A stretch of DNA of 64,000 bases from Jaapia argillacea MUCL 33604 (lineage: Eukaryota > Basidiomycota > Agaricomycetes > Jaapiales > Jaapiaceae), in contig KL197710.1 of assembly GCA_000697665.1 (NCBI GenBank), positions 1,465,837 through 1,529,836 of the forward strand. Reading direction: 5' to 3'. This document shows positions 53,432-64,000 of the stretch, piece by piece; the stretch's first letter is position 1, and every line of letters begins with the position of its first letter. A program made the translations under genes and the position numbers. The notes beneath the pieces were generated by a model. The model made no database searches and was not told the origin of the DNA. It worked only from the letters and a program-made list of their open reading frames with translations.

Positions 53432-56400
53432 CTAGAAGAAGGCGCCCATATCGAACTCAGGCACATTGACGTCCTGACGAGCCGATTTAAGGAGTTTACC
53501 CAGTCCTGCTTTTCGCGCCAGCAAGTCTCCCTCTTCCTTCATCTCCTCGTGTGGTGGGCCGTTTAAGAGAGGCAGCTCAGGCGATCCTGTCCGGACTGGA
53601 GTGGGAGCAACGGATGGAATATCCATGTCAATCATGATTGTGGATGTTCTGCGAAGTGCGGGCTGCATAGCGAATAGGCCTCGCATGTCAGCAGAGCTTG
53701 AGGGCAAAATCTTTTGATGCGCAACAGGGGAGGGTTGCTGGATGACAGTGGACGGACGGGAGAATGACCAGGATCGGACGAGATCGAGAGCTAGAACGTG
53801 ACAGCCTACAGAAGGTGTCAGTAACCAACGTATTATAAAGGTAAGCCACTAACCCATCCTGCAAAATACACGAGCGATCTGAAGTACGAAATTGAATTCG
53901 GTCCTTCCGGAGATCTCGCTGGTTCCTTTGGCGGTCTGCAACGTCTTCATCTTAAGTTGTGAGAATAATAGAGCGAGGCTTGGATCGTCGTAGTGAGGTT
54001 CTCCAATCTCGCTGACATGTACATCCAATTCGTCTGCTATCTCTTGAAGTGGTGTCTATCAGAGGGTGACAGCTGAGCTCAATGCCTCTGGTGACGCTTC
54101 GAATGTCACTCACTACTAATATCCTGACGGAGAGGTCTTTGCGTTTCAGTAACCAGAAGGCCCAACTCGCTAGCCAGCGATTGCCGTATTTGAATGCCGT
54201 TGGTATGACGGTTTCGTTAAGAATCGACTGGAGAATAGGCCCGTCATCTCCTTTCTCCACAACTCGTGCCAAAGCGACGGCAAGCTGAAAGTCATCTAGT
54301 TGTCGGATACACACGTTGACGGCATCTTTCAGGCTACCGCCGAGGAGGAAGAAGGCTGCTGCATATTCTGCACGGCACACTCAGCAATCTCCTGGGTGCA
54401 ACCGTGAATTTGCTTACCAAAGCGTTGTTTGCTTAAGAGAGCATATGCGTTCTTAAGTGCCGCGGTGCGCCAACGAGGTTGGGTGAAGTCATTAGAGAGG
54501 AATTTCAGCATTAATCCTTGCTCCTTATGCCAAGCTGCCTGCCTCCATAGGCCGTGTACGAGATTCGCTTTTCCTAGGGCAAAGTAGAACAACGAACAAG
54601 CAGTTGGATCCCGACTATCGCCTGTCATGTATTGATTTCGAGCGAGGAGTTCCATGTGCGATCTCTGTCCAGGATCACCTCACTAAAGCATCTCTAAAGA
54701 AAGTACTGGACGTACCATAGTTTCGTTGGAGTTCAACCAGATGAATATGCCCAAGGCTCGAGCATCAGGCCAGCACATCTTTCCATTGCAAGCAGCCGTT
54801 GAAGCGCCGAGCATCAGATCCTGACTTTCGCTATGGAAGGCCCAAATCATGTCTCGGAATCGGAGGCGTTCGCGCCACCCAGTGTGACGAGGAATGGCTC
54901 CGTTAGACTGAGGGCTGCTTGGGGACGATAAGATCCGACGGTTGAAAATGTAGAAAGAACGCATGGTTGTGAGGTAGCGTGTCCCATTAGTATCCAACGC
55001 GCGCCGTTGTTCGTCGACCTGAATGGGGATGGGTAACATTCCAACGGGATTGGACAGAATGACAAACCTCGAGAGCAGTTTGGATAAGCACGAGCAAGTG
55101 AGCATGCTCATTCGCTGTCATATGAGGGAGCGGGTCTGATTCAAGGCGTTCTAAGAGGCGATCAACCAAAGAGCGCGAAAATACATCCTCATCAGGCCTA
55201 GTTTGAAATCAGCGGTTGTGGCGAGTCAGCCAGGGAACCCTTACTCATCAATATCCTCGGTTGTATTGAACAGGGAAGAGTATTGTGGCTCGCGTCGAGC
55301 AGCTGGCTTATGGCGACTGTGTCTTAACATCAAGCCAGAGAGAGCGAAAGTCGAACACATACACCTAGCGATTCATGGCTCGACTTGAGAAAACGCTCCA
55401 CCGGGACTCCTTCGTAGTCGTAGAAGGTTAGTTTCGAACCAGAAGATTCCTTCTGCAAATATTTGTACAAGTTGACGATGATATCCTTTACCAACTCGAT
55501 CTTCCCTGCAATAGTAGGACAGAGTTAGTAAGATGACGGTTTCGAATCGACGTGAGCCTACCCCATAGAAGACATTGAAGTAACATCTGAGGATGATAGT
55601 CTGTCAAGGGCCCATTCTGTCGTGCAACATATTCGAACAGACTTTCGGAACCACGTTCTTCAAGTGAAGCTTTGGGTTGCCCGAAAAGCAGCATCTGATG
55701 GCCTGCGCCAATGAGCAAGGAACCATGAGCTAGCCATATGGAGTCACTGATAGGATGTGGGATAATTCTAGGCGTTGGACAACTGTCTTAAGCGTGAATA
55801 CAAGAAAGAGGGCTTCAAATTGACGTACGCTCCGATGTCAATACTCCAGCATAAGCCCCACCGAGGGCCCTCATCGAAGTAGGTCATCCTCTGTTCACAG
55901 AGGAGCTCCACACGATGAGCAAAGCCAACGGCGAGCACCGATTGACTATCGAGGGTTGATGTCCAATCGAGATCATTAACGGGCTCTGCGACGTTGAGAA
56001 CTTTGCGGTACTCCAAGCCCGTAGAGAATTCGGACTCTTTTGAGTCCCATATTGTCAGCTCTTCACCATGAGAACCTGGCACAACTTGAGAGGGATCAGA
56101 TAATACCATAACTCCATACTACTCCACTGCTACCAACCTAGTACCGACTTCTTGGCTGAGCTGCATCGCGCCATCCGAATCCCTGTTCGTCCGGTCTTTA
56201 CCTTGCCCGTACACCTCCAGCCTAAGCTGGAACCCTTGTCAAATCCCCAAAATGCCAGTTCTCCTTGATCTGAGACGCTGAGAATAATGTCGCGCTCTGA
56301 AATCCCATTTGAATTGGAAGGTTCGCTCCATGCCATCGGATCGACCGGTAGGACTAAACGTGGTGGTGAGGGTAGCGGAAGGGAGGAGTGACTGTGCATA

Positions 56401-58397
56401 TCGAGGGACGGCGTCGGAAGGTATGAGACCTGGATGTGAATAACGGAGAATTCTGCCGTGGTAGCAACGATGGCAGTATGGTCTATTGATGGGATGGTGA
56501 ATAAGGAGATGATAGGTGGGAGCGTAATTGTTGCCGGGGGGTCAGAGTGAAGCGTCAAAGAGTTATCTGACGCCGAGTACGTCGCAAAGCTGTTGCCTGG
56601 AGGTAATATGGCGGAGATTTATGAAGTGAATAAAGGCACCCAGGAGGTAAAAAAGGGAAGTACCTCTCTCCAACACTACAACGTCGTCTACCCCAGTCCA
56701 CTTGTCCACACTGATCAATTTCGAACCGCGCTCTTTAACCATCCAAGTCTGCCCGCCATCCTCCCTCAACACAGCTACACCCTTCCCTTCTGGCGTTCTA
56801 ACAAAGCGAGAAATTCTCGAATCATCACTTGCAAACTTCTCCGACCCCTGCGCAACCAACTTCAACCCGTCGGAACGCGCATCAAAGAACGAGAGTGGTT
56901 CTAGGTCATAAGTCGCCAGAGGTGGCGATGTGACAAGTGTTATGGTTTCTTTATCGGCATTTTTGAGGAAGTAGAGGTGGCGAGGAGGTGATGGGAGGGT
57001 ACCCGGAGCTGATTGGAGGAGAGTGAATTGTCGTAGTAAAGTTGGTGGTCGGCGATCGATGTTCTGGAATATGATGCTTGATATAATGCGCATGAAAAGC
57101 ACAATAACGAACACTTACAGCTACCCCAGTGACGACTAGGGAACCATCGGCCAAAACTCTCAAAAACAGGTCCCAGCCTTCATCCCGGATATCCTTCGCT
57201 CGTCTCGTCTGGCCATCTTCGTGATCGCCCTTATTCCGCAGAATTTGGGCAAGCGTATCATTGATGACACTTCTATCCAGCCAAAACACACTTGAAGCAA
57301 GTGGGGTGAGGCTATTCTGATAAGCGACAGAGAAGGGTAAAGCTGAGAAGAGATCAAGAGAGCCATGCAGCTGGAGATGCTGTGGTGAGTCAAGGACAGG
57401 AAGGAATATTCGAAGAGTTGCGTCGGATGTGATAGAGTACAGGATTAAGTCGTCACTTAATTGGTCAAAAGTTATGATAACGAACGCGGCCGAGCATGTC
57501 CAAGCACGCACCGACTTGAAGATTTAGGAGCGTCCCGCCATTTGATGTTGTGGACTGGGCGAGGATGAGGAATTCCTTGAGTCTGACGACCGGAGGTGGT
57601 CAAATATATTCGAACGATATTGTCATGCTGCAATGGACATGTTATCAAAACAGAGACAATCCGTGATAGACGTTGCACGCACTAAGGATGTGGTGGCAAA
57701 GTACATCAACGAAGGCGAAAAGCGGACCCGGGTCGGTGCCGTGACACTACCGTGAACATGAGCGTTGAGTAGATGAAGCAACGAAAAGCACATACGAACA
57801 CATCCATTTCTGCGACCACGTCGGGAGGTCGTTCTCGAGAATTAGAGTATACACAGACACACTAGATCGCGTGCCGACGGCCAGTAGCCCTGGGACTGAG
57901 TGAGCACTCTTGGCGGCTTCCCAGAAAGTTCGACTCACCAGATTTGCAATCTAATGTTGTGACTTCGTGCCCATCGGGCAGGACGAGAGAGGAATGAACT
58001 CTCCACTTCCCCTCTTGAACACTGGATAGTGACCAAACTGCTATCCGCGTGGCCATGGCAGCCACAACCTGACAGACTTCTTAGCCTGCGTGGGATCGTC
58101 GATCTTGGAATAAAACCCACCAATCTCATCCCCGAATCTACTGATATGCATTTTACGCTCTCCTTGCTGTGCTGGGACCCGGGAAAGACCTCCCAAAAGG
58201 CAAGAGAGCGGACCAGGTCGAGCGTACGGGCATTTAAGATCACGATCGTGTCGGCGATAGGGTGCAACTAGGATGGTTCAGTGTCAGATATTGAATCACA
58301 AGATCAAAATACTCACTAGCAGGGTCTCATTCGGGAGCACAAAGTGCTGCAAACCAGTTACCGGGCATCCATTGTGCGTCCGGAGAAGCTCGAGCAT
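53432..58397 (-). CDS. RAV1: Rav1, RAVE complex subunit (V-ATPase assembly), WD40 protein
   Basis: Nineteen exons: 58397-58317, 58267-58121, 58068-57939, 57889-57796, 57746-57683, 57627-57512, 57455-57119, 57063-56664, 56566-56138, 56084-55829, 55782-55562, 55505-55365, 55302-55245, 55197-55068, 55018-54716, 54664-54418, 54367-54114, 54055-53854, 53805-53432 (1327 aa). Rav1 (DmX-like) with Rav2 and Skp1 reassembles V1 and Vo sectors of the vacuolar ATPase. The N-terminus is a WD40 propeller (NETLLLHPIADTIVILNART, LAFWEVFPGSQ, VHSSLVLPDGHEVTTLDCKS, HDNIVRIYLTTSGRQTQGI). The Rav1 C-terminal domain shows EELTIWDSKESEFSTGLEYR, NDLDWTSTLDSQSVLAVGFA, SIWLAHGSLLIGAGHQMLLF, NGPLTDYHPQMLLQCLLWGK, FYFALGKANLVHGLWRQAAW and KDAVNVCIRQLDDFQLAVAL. 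The tail ends in GLLKSAR-like basic and FDMGAFF residues. Confidence 0.92.
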
Positions 58398-58772
58398 GGT
58401 GCTTACGTCCTGACCTCGAGCTCGATGTCGAACGTACAAAGCAACGAGGTCAATGCACGACCTACAATTCAGTCAGGCATTTCCAACGGAAAAGAAGTGA
58501 TGTTAGCCTCGAATATTGCGGTTGGATTGCGAGAAATGGCCGTACGAGGGTCGTCACACGGCCAAAACGTCATGCAGCAACACGCTCCAGTGTGTGCTTT
58601 TTGGAAAAGTCGCATGGCAGGACTGCTTGGACTCCGCAGCCTTTTTCCGCTTGCCATCCTCCTCAACACCGCTGCGACACCACAGTCCGGCCTATAATTT
58701 ATGCCTTCGTCCTGACCCTCATCTCTCACTCACTCATCCATTATCTTTCCCTTGGTTGTCTCCTTACACACT
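58398..58772. promoter_or_regulatory. Divergent promoter RAV1 / fasciclin-domain gene
   Basis: A 375-bp gap with no exon recognised. A CT-rich stretch (about 58705-58770) precedes the fasciclin-gene ATG and may mark its transcription start region. Confidence 0.4.
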
Positions 58773-61610
58773 ATGCGATTGCCGGGCTTGGTACCCATCT
58801 CGATTCTCGCTGCTCTGCCCTTTGTCTCTGCCTCGCAGACCCTGCTAGAATCTCCAACAGTTCTCTCCACGACCCTCGTCACTGCGCTATCTAATGATCC
58901 CGACTATACTTTATTACTCCGCCTGCTTCAGCGAGCTCGTTTAATCCCCACTCTGAACAGACTCAATGGCAGTACTCTCTTCGCCCCAACCAATGACGCT
59001 ATCGAGCGTCATAGGTCTTCCAACTCCCTATGGCATGCTGCATTGATGGACGATGCTGCACCGTTGCAAGACAACATCCAGGAGAAGTTACGACAGGAGT
59101 TGTTCTACCATCTCCTCAACTACACCCTGCCTTCTCTACCAACTGCATCGGATCCAGAGGTCCACCTGACATTGCACTTTCCTCGTAAACCTCTTGATCC
59201 TCCCACGCATGAGCCTCCACCATCACCTCCCTGGATGCCGGTACCCGGGGGTACATTAGGCGGTAAACCCCAACGGATTCGTATCGCTTCAAGGGACGGA
59301 GGTGCATACATTGGCGTAGATGGGTTTGGCGTAGGAGGCGCGAAAGTAGTGAAAGGCCAGGTGGATGCCGGGAACGGGCTTCTGTTGGGGATAGGCGACG
59401 TGCTACAAGTACCTCCAGATCTCGGTAAGCCCACGGTCTCTGTTAATAGATCTTCCCGGGAGTGTCTCACACCCTTTTCTATCTCCCAGCTACTGTCGTA
59501 TCCGGGCACAGTTCTGTGTCCTACTTCAACAAGATCATCACAGACGATATCGTAAAGGTCCTCAACAGCACCGCGAACGTTACAATATTTCTGCCCGTCG
59601 ATTCTGCCTGGGATTCCCTGCACCCGATCGAACGTCTATATCTCGAAAGTGAATTTGCGACGGATGATCTGCTACGCATCTTGGAGATGCACGCAGTAGT
59701 GTCGAAGGGAGTCAAGTGGTCCGAACATTTTGATCCTGGCATCAATTGTGAGTCACGAACTCCCTCGTTTACTGCCCTTGATCTGACTTCGAACAGTGAC
59801 CACAATTGACGGCAGCAAGATCGAAGTTATCTCTTCCCCTGAGAAGACAATGATCTCAGATGCGACGCTCATAGAGCCTGATATTTATGCCTCGAATGGT
59901 GTCCTGCACACAGTTTCCGACCTCCTGATACCCGAAGGTGCTTTGCAGCTCACTCCAGAAAAGTACCTTCTGGCTTTGAATTGTACCTCCTTCGTGTCTC
60001 TTATTCACTCGGTGAACCTTACATCGCTGATCAATGATGCCTCCACGCAATACACGATCCTTGCGCCCAAGGACGACATTATTGGAATGTTTGGAGACGA
60101 CGAACTACCAGAGAAAGGGAGCGAAGAGTTGAAGAAGTTGTTGCAGTATCACTTTATCCCTGGGAAGTGGACACCGAAGAAGCTGAAGGATAGAATGTTA
60201 CTTGAGACTGCTTTGACTGAGGCTGGGCTTGATGGTGGGAGGCAGGTGCTGAGCGTCGAGGTTTCTGGTAGCAAGAAGAATGATGCTGAAGATAGATCGG
60301 TTCGGTTCGGTGGAGCCGGTGTGATAGGCGACGTTGGTCAGTGCTTCCCTTCTGAATTGTTTGAATGCAACCTGATCCATATTCTAGTGGAGGTGGACAA
60401 CACGCTGATCTACTTCGTATCACGAACGCTCACACCCCCAGTCGATGCTTTGCAGACCGCTCTCCCTTCGTTGGAGCTTTCTTCTTTCCTTGCCGCCGTC
60501 TTTTCAACGTCACTAGGAGACTTCTTGAAGACCACACCACGAACCACCATCTTGATCCCTCACAATGACGCCTTCAAACGTCTAGGCATGCTCGTCAGCG
60601 ACCATCTCCTCGCTCCGTCATCCAAGACAGATCTGGAACGCGTCATCACCCACCATATCATAGACGGAGTCGAATATGCCCAAACCCTTCAGAATGGCTC
60701 GCAGAAGACCTTCGGGACACTGCAAGGCACGGATGTCCACGTCGAACGTCACGCGAATGGTTCCGTGATGGTTCTTGCTAGTGGCGGCTGGGCCGGTATG
60801 CGAGCGGAGCTCCTCCCGAAGGATATGCTCACTCAGACCGGAGTAGTCCACGAACTTTCGGACATCATGATCCCTCGATCGGTGAATCTTACCGTTGGCA
60901 AGCTAATGAAAGCTGCAAAAGGCAGCACGATGGCGACTATGGTTGTGAAAGCGGGAATGGATTGGATCTTGGATGGTACTCCTCCCCCCGAAGGATCGGA
61001 ATGGGCGGACAAGGGCCTTAATGGTGTTGGTTGGACGGTTCTCTGTCCGACTGATGATTCGTTCAAGAAGTACAACTTGACGGAGTTGTATGCGGATGAC
61101 GAGACTCTTCGGGCCATCGTCAGTCAGCATCTTATCCCTACCCCGAGACCCACCTCCTCTGAATCCCTGAGCACTTTGGATATACTGAATAACAATCTCC
61201 CGTTGGCGCTTGACGATCTCGCTACATACTCTACTCTTCTATCACCCATTTCAGCATACGGGGACATCATCGTCCGCGCTCTGGATAGTGATTCAGACCT
61301 GACCTACCTCGTCGGAATCAAGGGTGCCCGAGGCACTGATGGCCGTGCGGATTGGGCTCGTGTGCTGTCGTGGGGTCGATCCACCACTGGTGGGGGATCT
61401 GGTGGCGTCATTCAGATTGACAGGCTGCTCGTGCCTTATCGAGCGCCTTGGTGGGTTGAGTATGGTGCACCGGTTGGAGTCGGTGCGTTTGGGGTTACCA
61501 TGATCTGCTTATTCTTCTGGGTGGTGAATATTTTCTGGCGAAAGGACACCACCGAAGCCACGTATGAGCCTCTCGGGGGATTTGGAGAGGGTACGTCGGA
61601 CGACTCATAA
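58773..61610 (+). CDS. Multi-fasciclin (FAS1) domain type I membrane protein
   Basis: Four exons: 58773-59424, 59490-59747, 59797-60336, 60388-61610 (890 aa). FAS1 domains mediate adhesion; related fungal proteins lie at the plasma membrane or vacuole. A signal peptide is visible (MRLPGLVPISILAALPFVSA). FAS1 hallmarks recur four or five times: LIPTLNRLNGSTLFAPTNDA, NVTIFLPVDSAWDSL, QYTILAPKDDIIGMF, RTTILIPHNDAFKRL, GWTVLCPTDDSFKKY, each followed by HxI/HxL elements such as LQYHFIPG, ITHHIIDG, VSQHLIPT and by GVLHTVSDLLIP-like repeats. A single membrane span lies near residues 846-867 (VTMICLFFWVVNIFW), followed by a 23-residue cytosolic tail. The third intron (60337-60387) is a stop-free 51 nt. 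Confidence 0.92.
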
Positions 61611-61914
61611 ACTGATGGGCTACATAGATTGTAGGTATGCACTTGGGTTACGCTATTATTGTATTTTTCCCCGACATTGTAGAATATATCATGATGCGAT
61701 ATCGATATCACTCGAACTGCGGCATTCACGAGATTATCCCTGGTCCTCCGTTCCGGTCGATCTGTCAATGCTACTGGAATAACATATCGAATGTGGGGTA
61801 AACATGCGCAATTTCAACTTACTTTTAGCTGCACTATAGCCGGAAGCGGAGAGCCTCGGATTCCATCCTTCCTCATCCCAGGTTCCTGCAGGTCTCCAAG
61901 CACGTTCATCCACC
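61611..61914. promoter_or_regulatory. Intergenic: 3' flank of FAS1 gene and CRC1 promoter
   Basis: This 304-bp gap holds no recognised exon. The CRC1 5' leader and promoter must fall here; no TATA box was evident. Confidence 0.35.
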
Positions 61915-63336
61915 ATGGTGAGCAATGGCAATCCCTTGTTGAATTTGTCCAGAGCTCACCGTATCTTACGTGTCAGCAGAGCAGCGAAGCAAACACTGCC
62001 GAAGAGGTCAGACAGTCATCGTCTGCAGCCGACTCCGTCAAGTCCTTCGTTTGCGGAGGGTTCGGTGGTATCGCTGCTGTGCTCGTCGGTGCGTGTCAAG
62101 AACGTCCCTGAAATCATTCACCAAGCTTATCGTGCCTGCGTGATTAGGACATCCGTTTGATCTCACGAAAACGAGGATTCAAACGGCTGCTCCTGGCGTG
62201 TATTCCAGTGCCATGGACGTGGTTAGGAAGACCTTGGCCCGGGATGGTGTCACTGGGTAAGCATCTCAAGTGGACAATTAATCAGCAATGGGCTCTCTCT
62301 GATGTTTGGTGTGAATGACTTTCAGGATGTACCGAGGCATGGTTCCCCCACTACTTGGAGTTACGCCAATCTTCGCTGTCTCGTTCTGGGTATGCAAATT
62401 CTCCTAATACACAACTCCGTGGTATTCACTTAGTTTCAGGCTTACGACATGTCCAAAATCTTAATCCTCAAAATGACACCCAACCGCACTAGCACAGAGT
62501 TGTCAATACCCGAACTTGCTGCTGCTGGGTTTATGTCCGCTATCCCGACCACCCTCGTTACCGCCCCTGTTGAAAGGGCGAAGGTTATCCTCCAGGTAAG
62601 TGGGGAGGTGTGGGGCCTTGGCACCTAATCCTTATATCCCTTTTCTAGATTCAAGGTCAAGGAGGATCGGACGCGAAGTACAAGGGTGTCACAGATGTCG
62701 TCAAGCATCTCTACAAGGAAGGAGGTATTCGGAGTGTGTTCCGTGGCTCATTCGCCACTGTGCTGAGAGATGGGCCTGGTAGCGCCGCGTCAGTGAGCTT
62801 CGACTCTGAATTACTCTTGTTTACGCTGACGTCGATTCAGATACTTCGCAGCGTATGAAGTCACGAAGAAGGCACTGACGCCCGCAGGGGCATCTCCCTC
62901 TGAACTCAATCTCGGCGCCGTCATAATGGCAGGAGGAACCGCCGGAGTGGCGATGTGGGCTGTTGCTATCCCGCCGGATGTATGCACGTGCAAACTCATG
63001 TTTAGGGCCATTTCTGACCTTTCGTCTCCAGGTTCTTAAATCTCGTATCCAGTCTGCACCCACTGGCACCTACTCCGGTTTCCTCGATTGCGCGAGGAAA
63101 ACAATTGCTGCTGACGGTGTTGCTGCCTTGTGGAGAGGTCTTGGGCCTGCCATGGCGAGGGTGCGCCTTTCATTTCGACCCTTTTGAACACATTTGCTGA
63201 TAATGACCACAGGCCTTCCCTGCAAATGCTGCTACATTCGTGAGTGTCCTGCAGTTTAATCCATGTCTTTTTGCTGACTGTAATCCTCAAGCTCGGTGTC
63301 GAGGCCTCAAGAAAACTCCTAGACTCCATGTTTTGA
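61915..63336 (+). CDS. CRC1: Mitochondrial carnitine/acylcarnitine carrier
   Basis: Ten exons: 61915-61917, 61980-62088, 62148-62256, 62326-62389, 62440-62595, 62649-62788, 62841-62979, 63032-63160, 63213-63239, 63292-63336 (306 aa). Crc1 exchanges acylcarnitine for carnitine across the inner membrane, feeding fatty or acetyl groups into mitochondria. Three carrier repeats are visible with their signatures: [28 protein letters not shown] and [20 protein letters not shown]. The APVERAKV motif in repeat 2 and [20 protein letters not shown] are typical of the carnitine branch. The start codon is alone in its exon (ATG then GTGAGC). The next acceptor is a CAGCAG tandem (61974-61979), so one Gln may be included or skipped. 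Confidence 0.9.
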
Positions 63337-63604
63337 TTATTCTCTGTTCTATACACTGGGTAGATCTTAGACAGGCTGTCTTGGAAATGCTAGAGTTCTG
63401 TACGATTTGTACTTGTCGCCACTAAGGGACCGTGACTGCCAGCGTCTGCAAACATACGTCGAATTCCATCTCCATCACAATGCCGGGCATCGGGATGTGA
63501 TTCAAACATCTCGGGGATGGCGGTGATATCCTACGGCGTGCTGGGTCGGCGCCGTTTGACGGAAATCACAACCGTAAGGATGTGTTCTACGTCGAGCGAA
63601 CCCC
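63337..63604. other. Intergenic between convergent 3' ends (CRC1, P450)
   Basis: These 268 bp hold two 3' flanks. No coding exon or structural RNA was seen. Confidence 0.35.
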
Positions 63605-64000
63605 TCAAGGTAACCGTTTTTCGAAGACTACGAGACACGTTTGATCCCTAGGTCGAGAAGAGAGAATCTGATCCGAAATTTCCATGCTGGCCTTCATTTC
63701 GGGAGCAACCCTCGTCTGGTATTTCGAATAAACCTCCTTCAGCAAGACCTTCATTTCTAAAAGAGCCAAACTGCCGGTGACGAAAATCAGCTTCTTCAAT
63801 CTCGAAAAGTGGAAAGAGAGGATTACTGTTTCCCAATACAACCCCTTCCACCCGATGCGAAGGCAAAGAACATGCGATTGCGCTCAACGGCGCTGTCTTC
63901 ATCCAACCACCTCTCGGGAATAAATTCATTTGGACGAGGGAACACTTCTTCGTCTAGAAGGTGCATGGTATACGCCTGACAACTGACAACAGTGCCACCA
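63605..64000 (-). CDS. Cytochrome P450, C-terminal part only
   Basis: Two visible exons, 64000-63827 (cut by the window edge) and 63770-63605, giving about 113 C-terminal residues. The Pro-rich block EEVFPRPNEFIPERWLDED precedes the heme-binding signature FASGGRGCIGKH, which fits F-x-x-G-x-R-x-C-x-G with the axial Cys. The final part (LALLEMKVLLKEVYSKYQTR, then a CLVVFEKRLP tail) is typical of microsomal E-class P450s. The N-terminal membrane anchor and most of the catalytic domain lie outside the window, so neither CYP family nor substrate can be given. Confidence 0.9.

Overview
This is nuclear DNA from a filamentous basidiomycete, most likely an agaricomycete. It carries about 27 closely packed protein genes, nearly all cut by many short introns (mostly 45-65 nt, GT-AG, CTAAY/CTGAY-like branch points), and the proteins match basidiomycete families. 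My hand-built exon models contain roughly 154 introns; nearly every complete model gives an open frame that is an exact multiple of three. The one exception is SEC39, which needs a one-base correction. No ribosomal RNA, convincing tRNA, transposon, CRISPR, plasmid or viral sequence was found.

Layout, left to right: a Byr4/Bfa1-like cytokinesis regulator (partial, -), NRDE2 (-), NIP7 (+), SEC39 (+), a large intronless Ser/Pro-rich protein (-), CGR1 (+), VPS18 (-), an SHB17-like sugar bisphosphatase (+), a long coiled-coil protein (+), the mitochondrial carrier YHM2 (+), an Mpv17/PMP22 membrane protein (-), TRS85 (-), a WW-domain protein with a glycine-rich tail (-), a tryptophan/glycine-rich protein (-), an LCCL-domain multispanning protein (-), a small conserved fungal protein (-), another small conserved protein (-), seipin (+), an SDR reductase (+), an SH3BGR/thioredoxin-fold protein (-), LTP1 phosphatase (+), methylmalonate-semialdehyde dehydrogenase (-), a Rap1-Myb-like protein (+), Rab GDI (+), RAV1 (-), a fasciclin-domain membrane protein (+), the carnitine carrier CRC1 (+), and the 3' end of a cytochrome P450 (-).

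The content is mainly housekeeping: ribosome biogenesis (NIP7, CGR1), nuclear RNA surveillance (NRDE2), vesicle tethering and endomembrane traffic (SEC39, VPS18, TRS85, GDI1, RAV1, with seipin at lipid droplets), and mitochondrial metabolism (YHM2, CRC1, MMSDH). I see no pathway-type cluster and no defence or mobile system.

The most unusual signals concern gene architecture. YHM2 needs two consecutive 3-nt exons to restore a conserved Phe-Glu. SHB17 needs a 7-nt exon that sits in a perfect 10-bp hairpin. A coiled-coil gene has an unusually long last intron whose retention would add a hydrophobic tail. Four introns use GC-AG borders. SEC39 has an apparent one-base frameshift, and two genes diverge with only 29 bp between start codons. 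All are readings from sequence and family knowledge; none was tested with transcripts.
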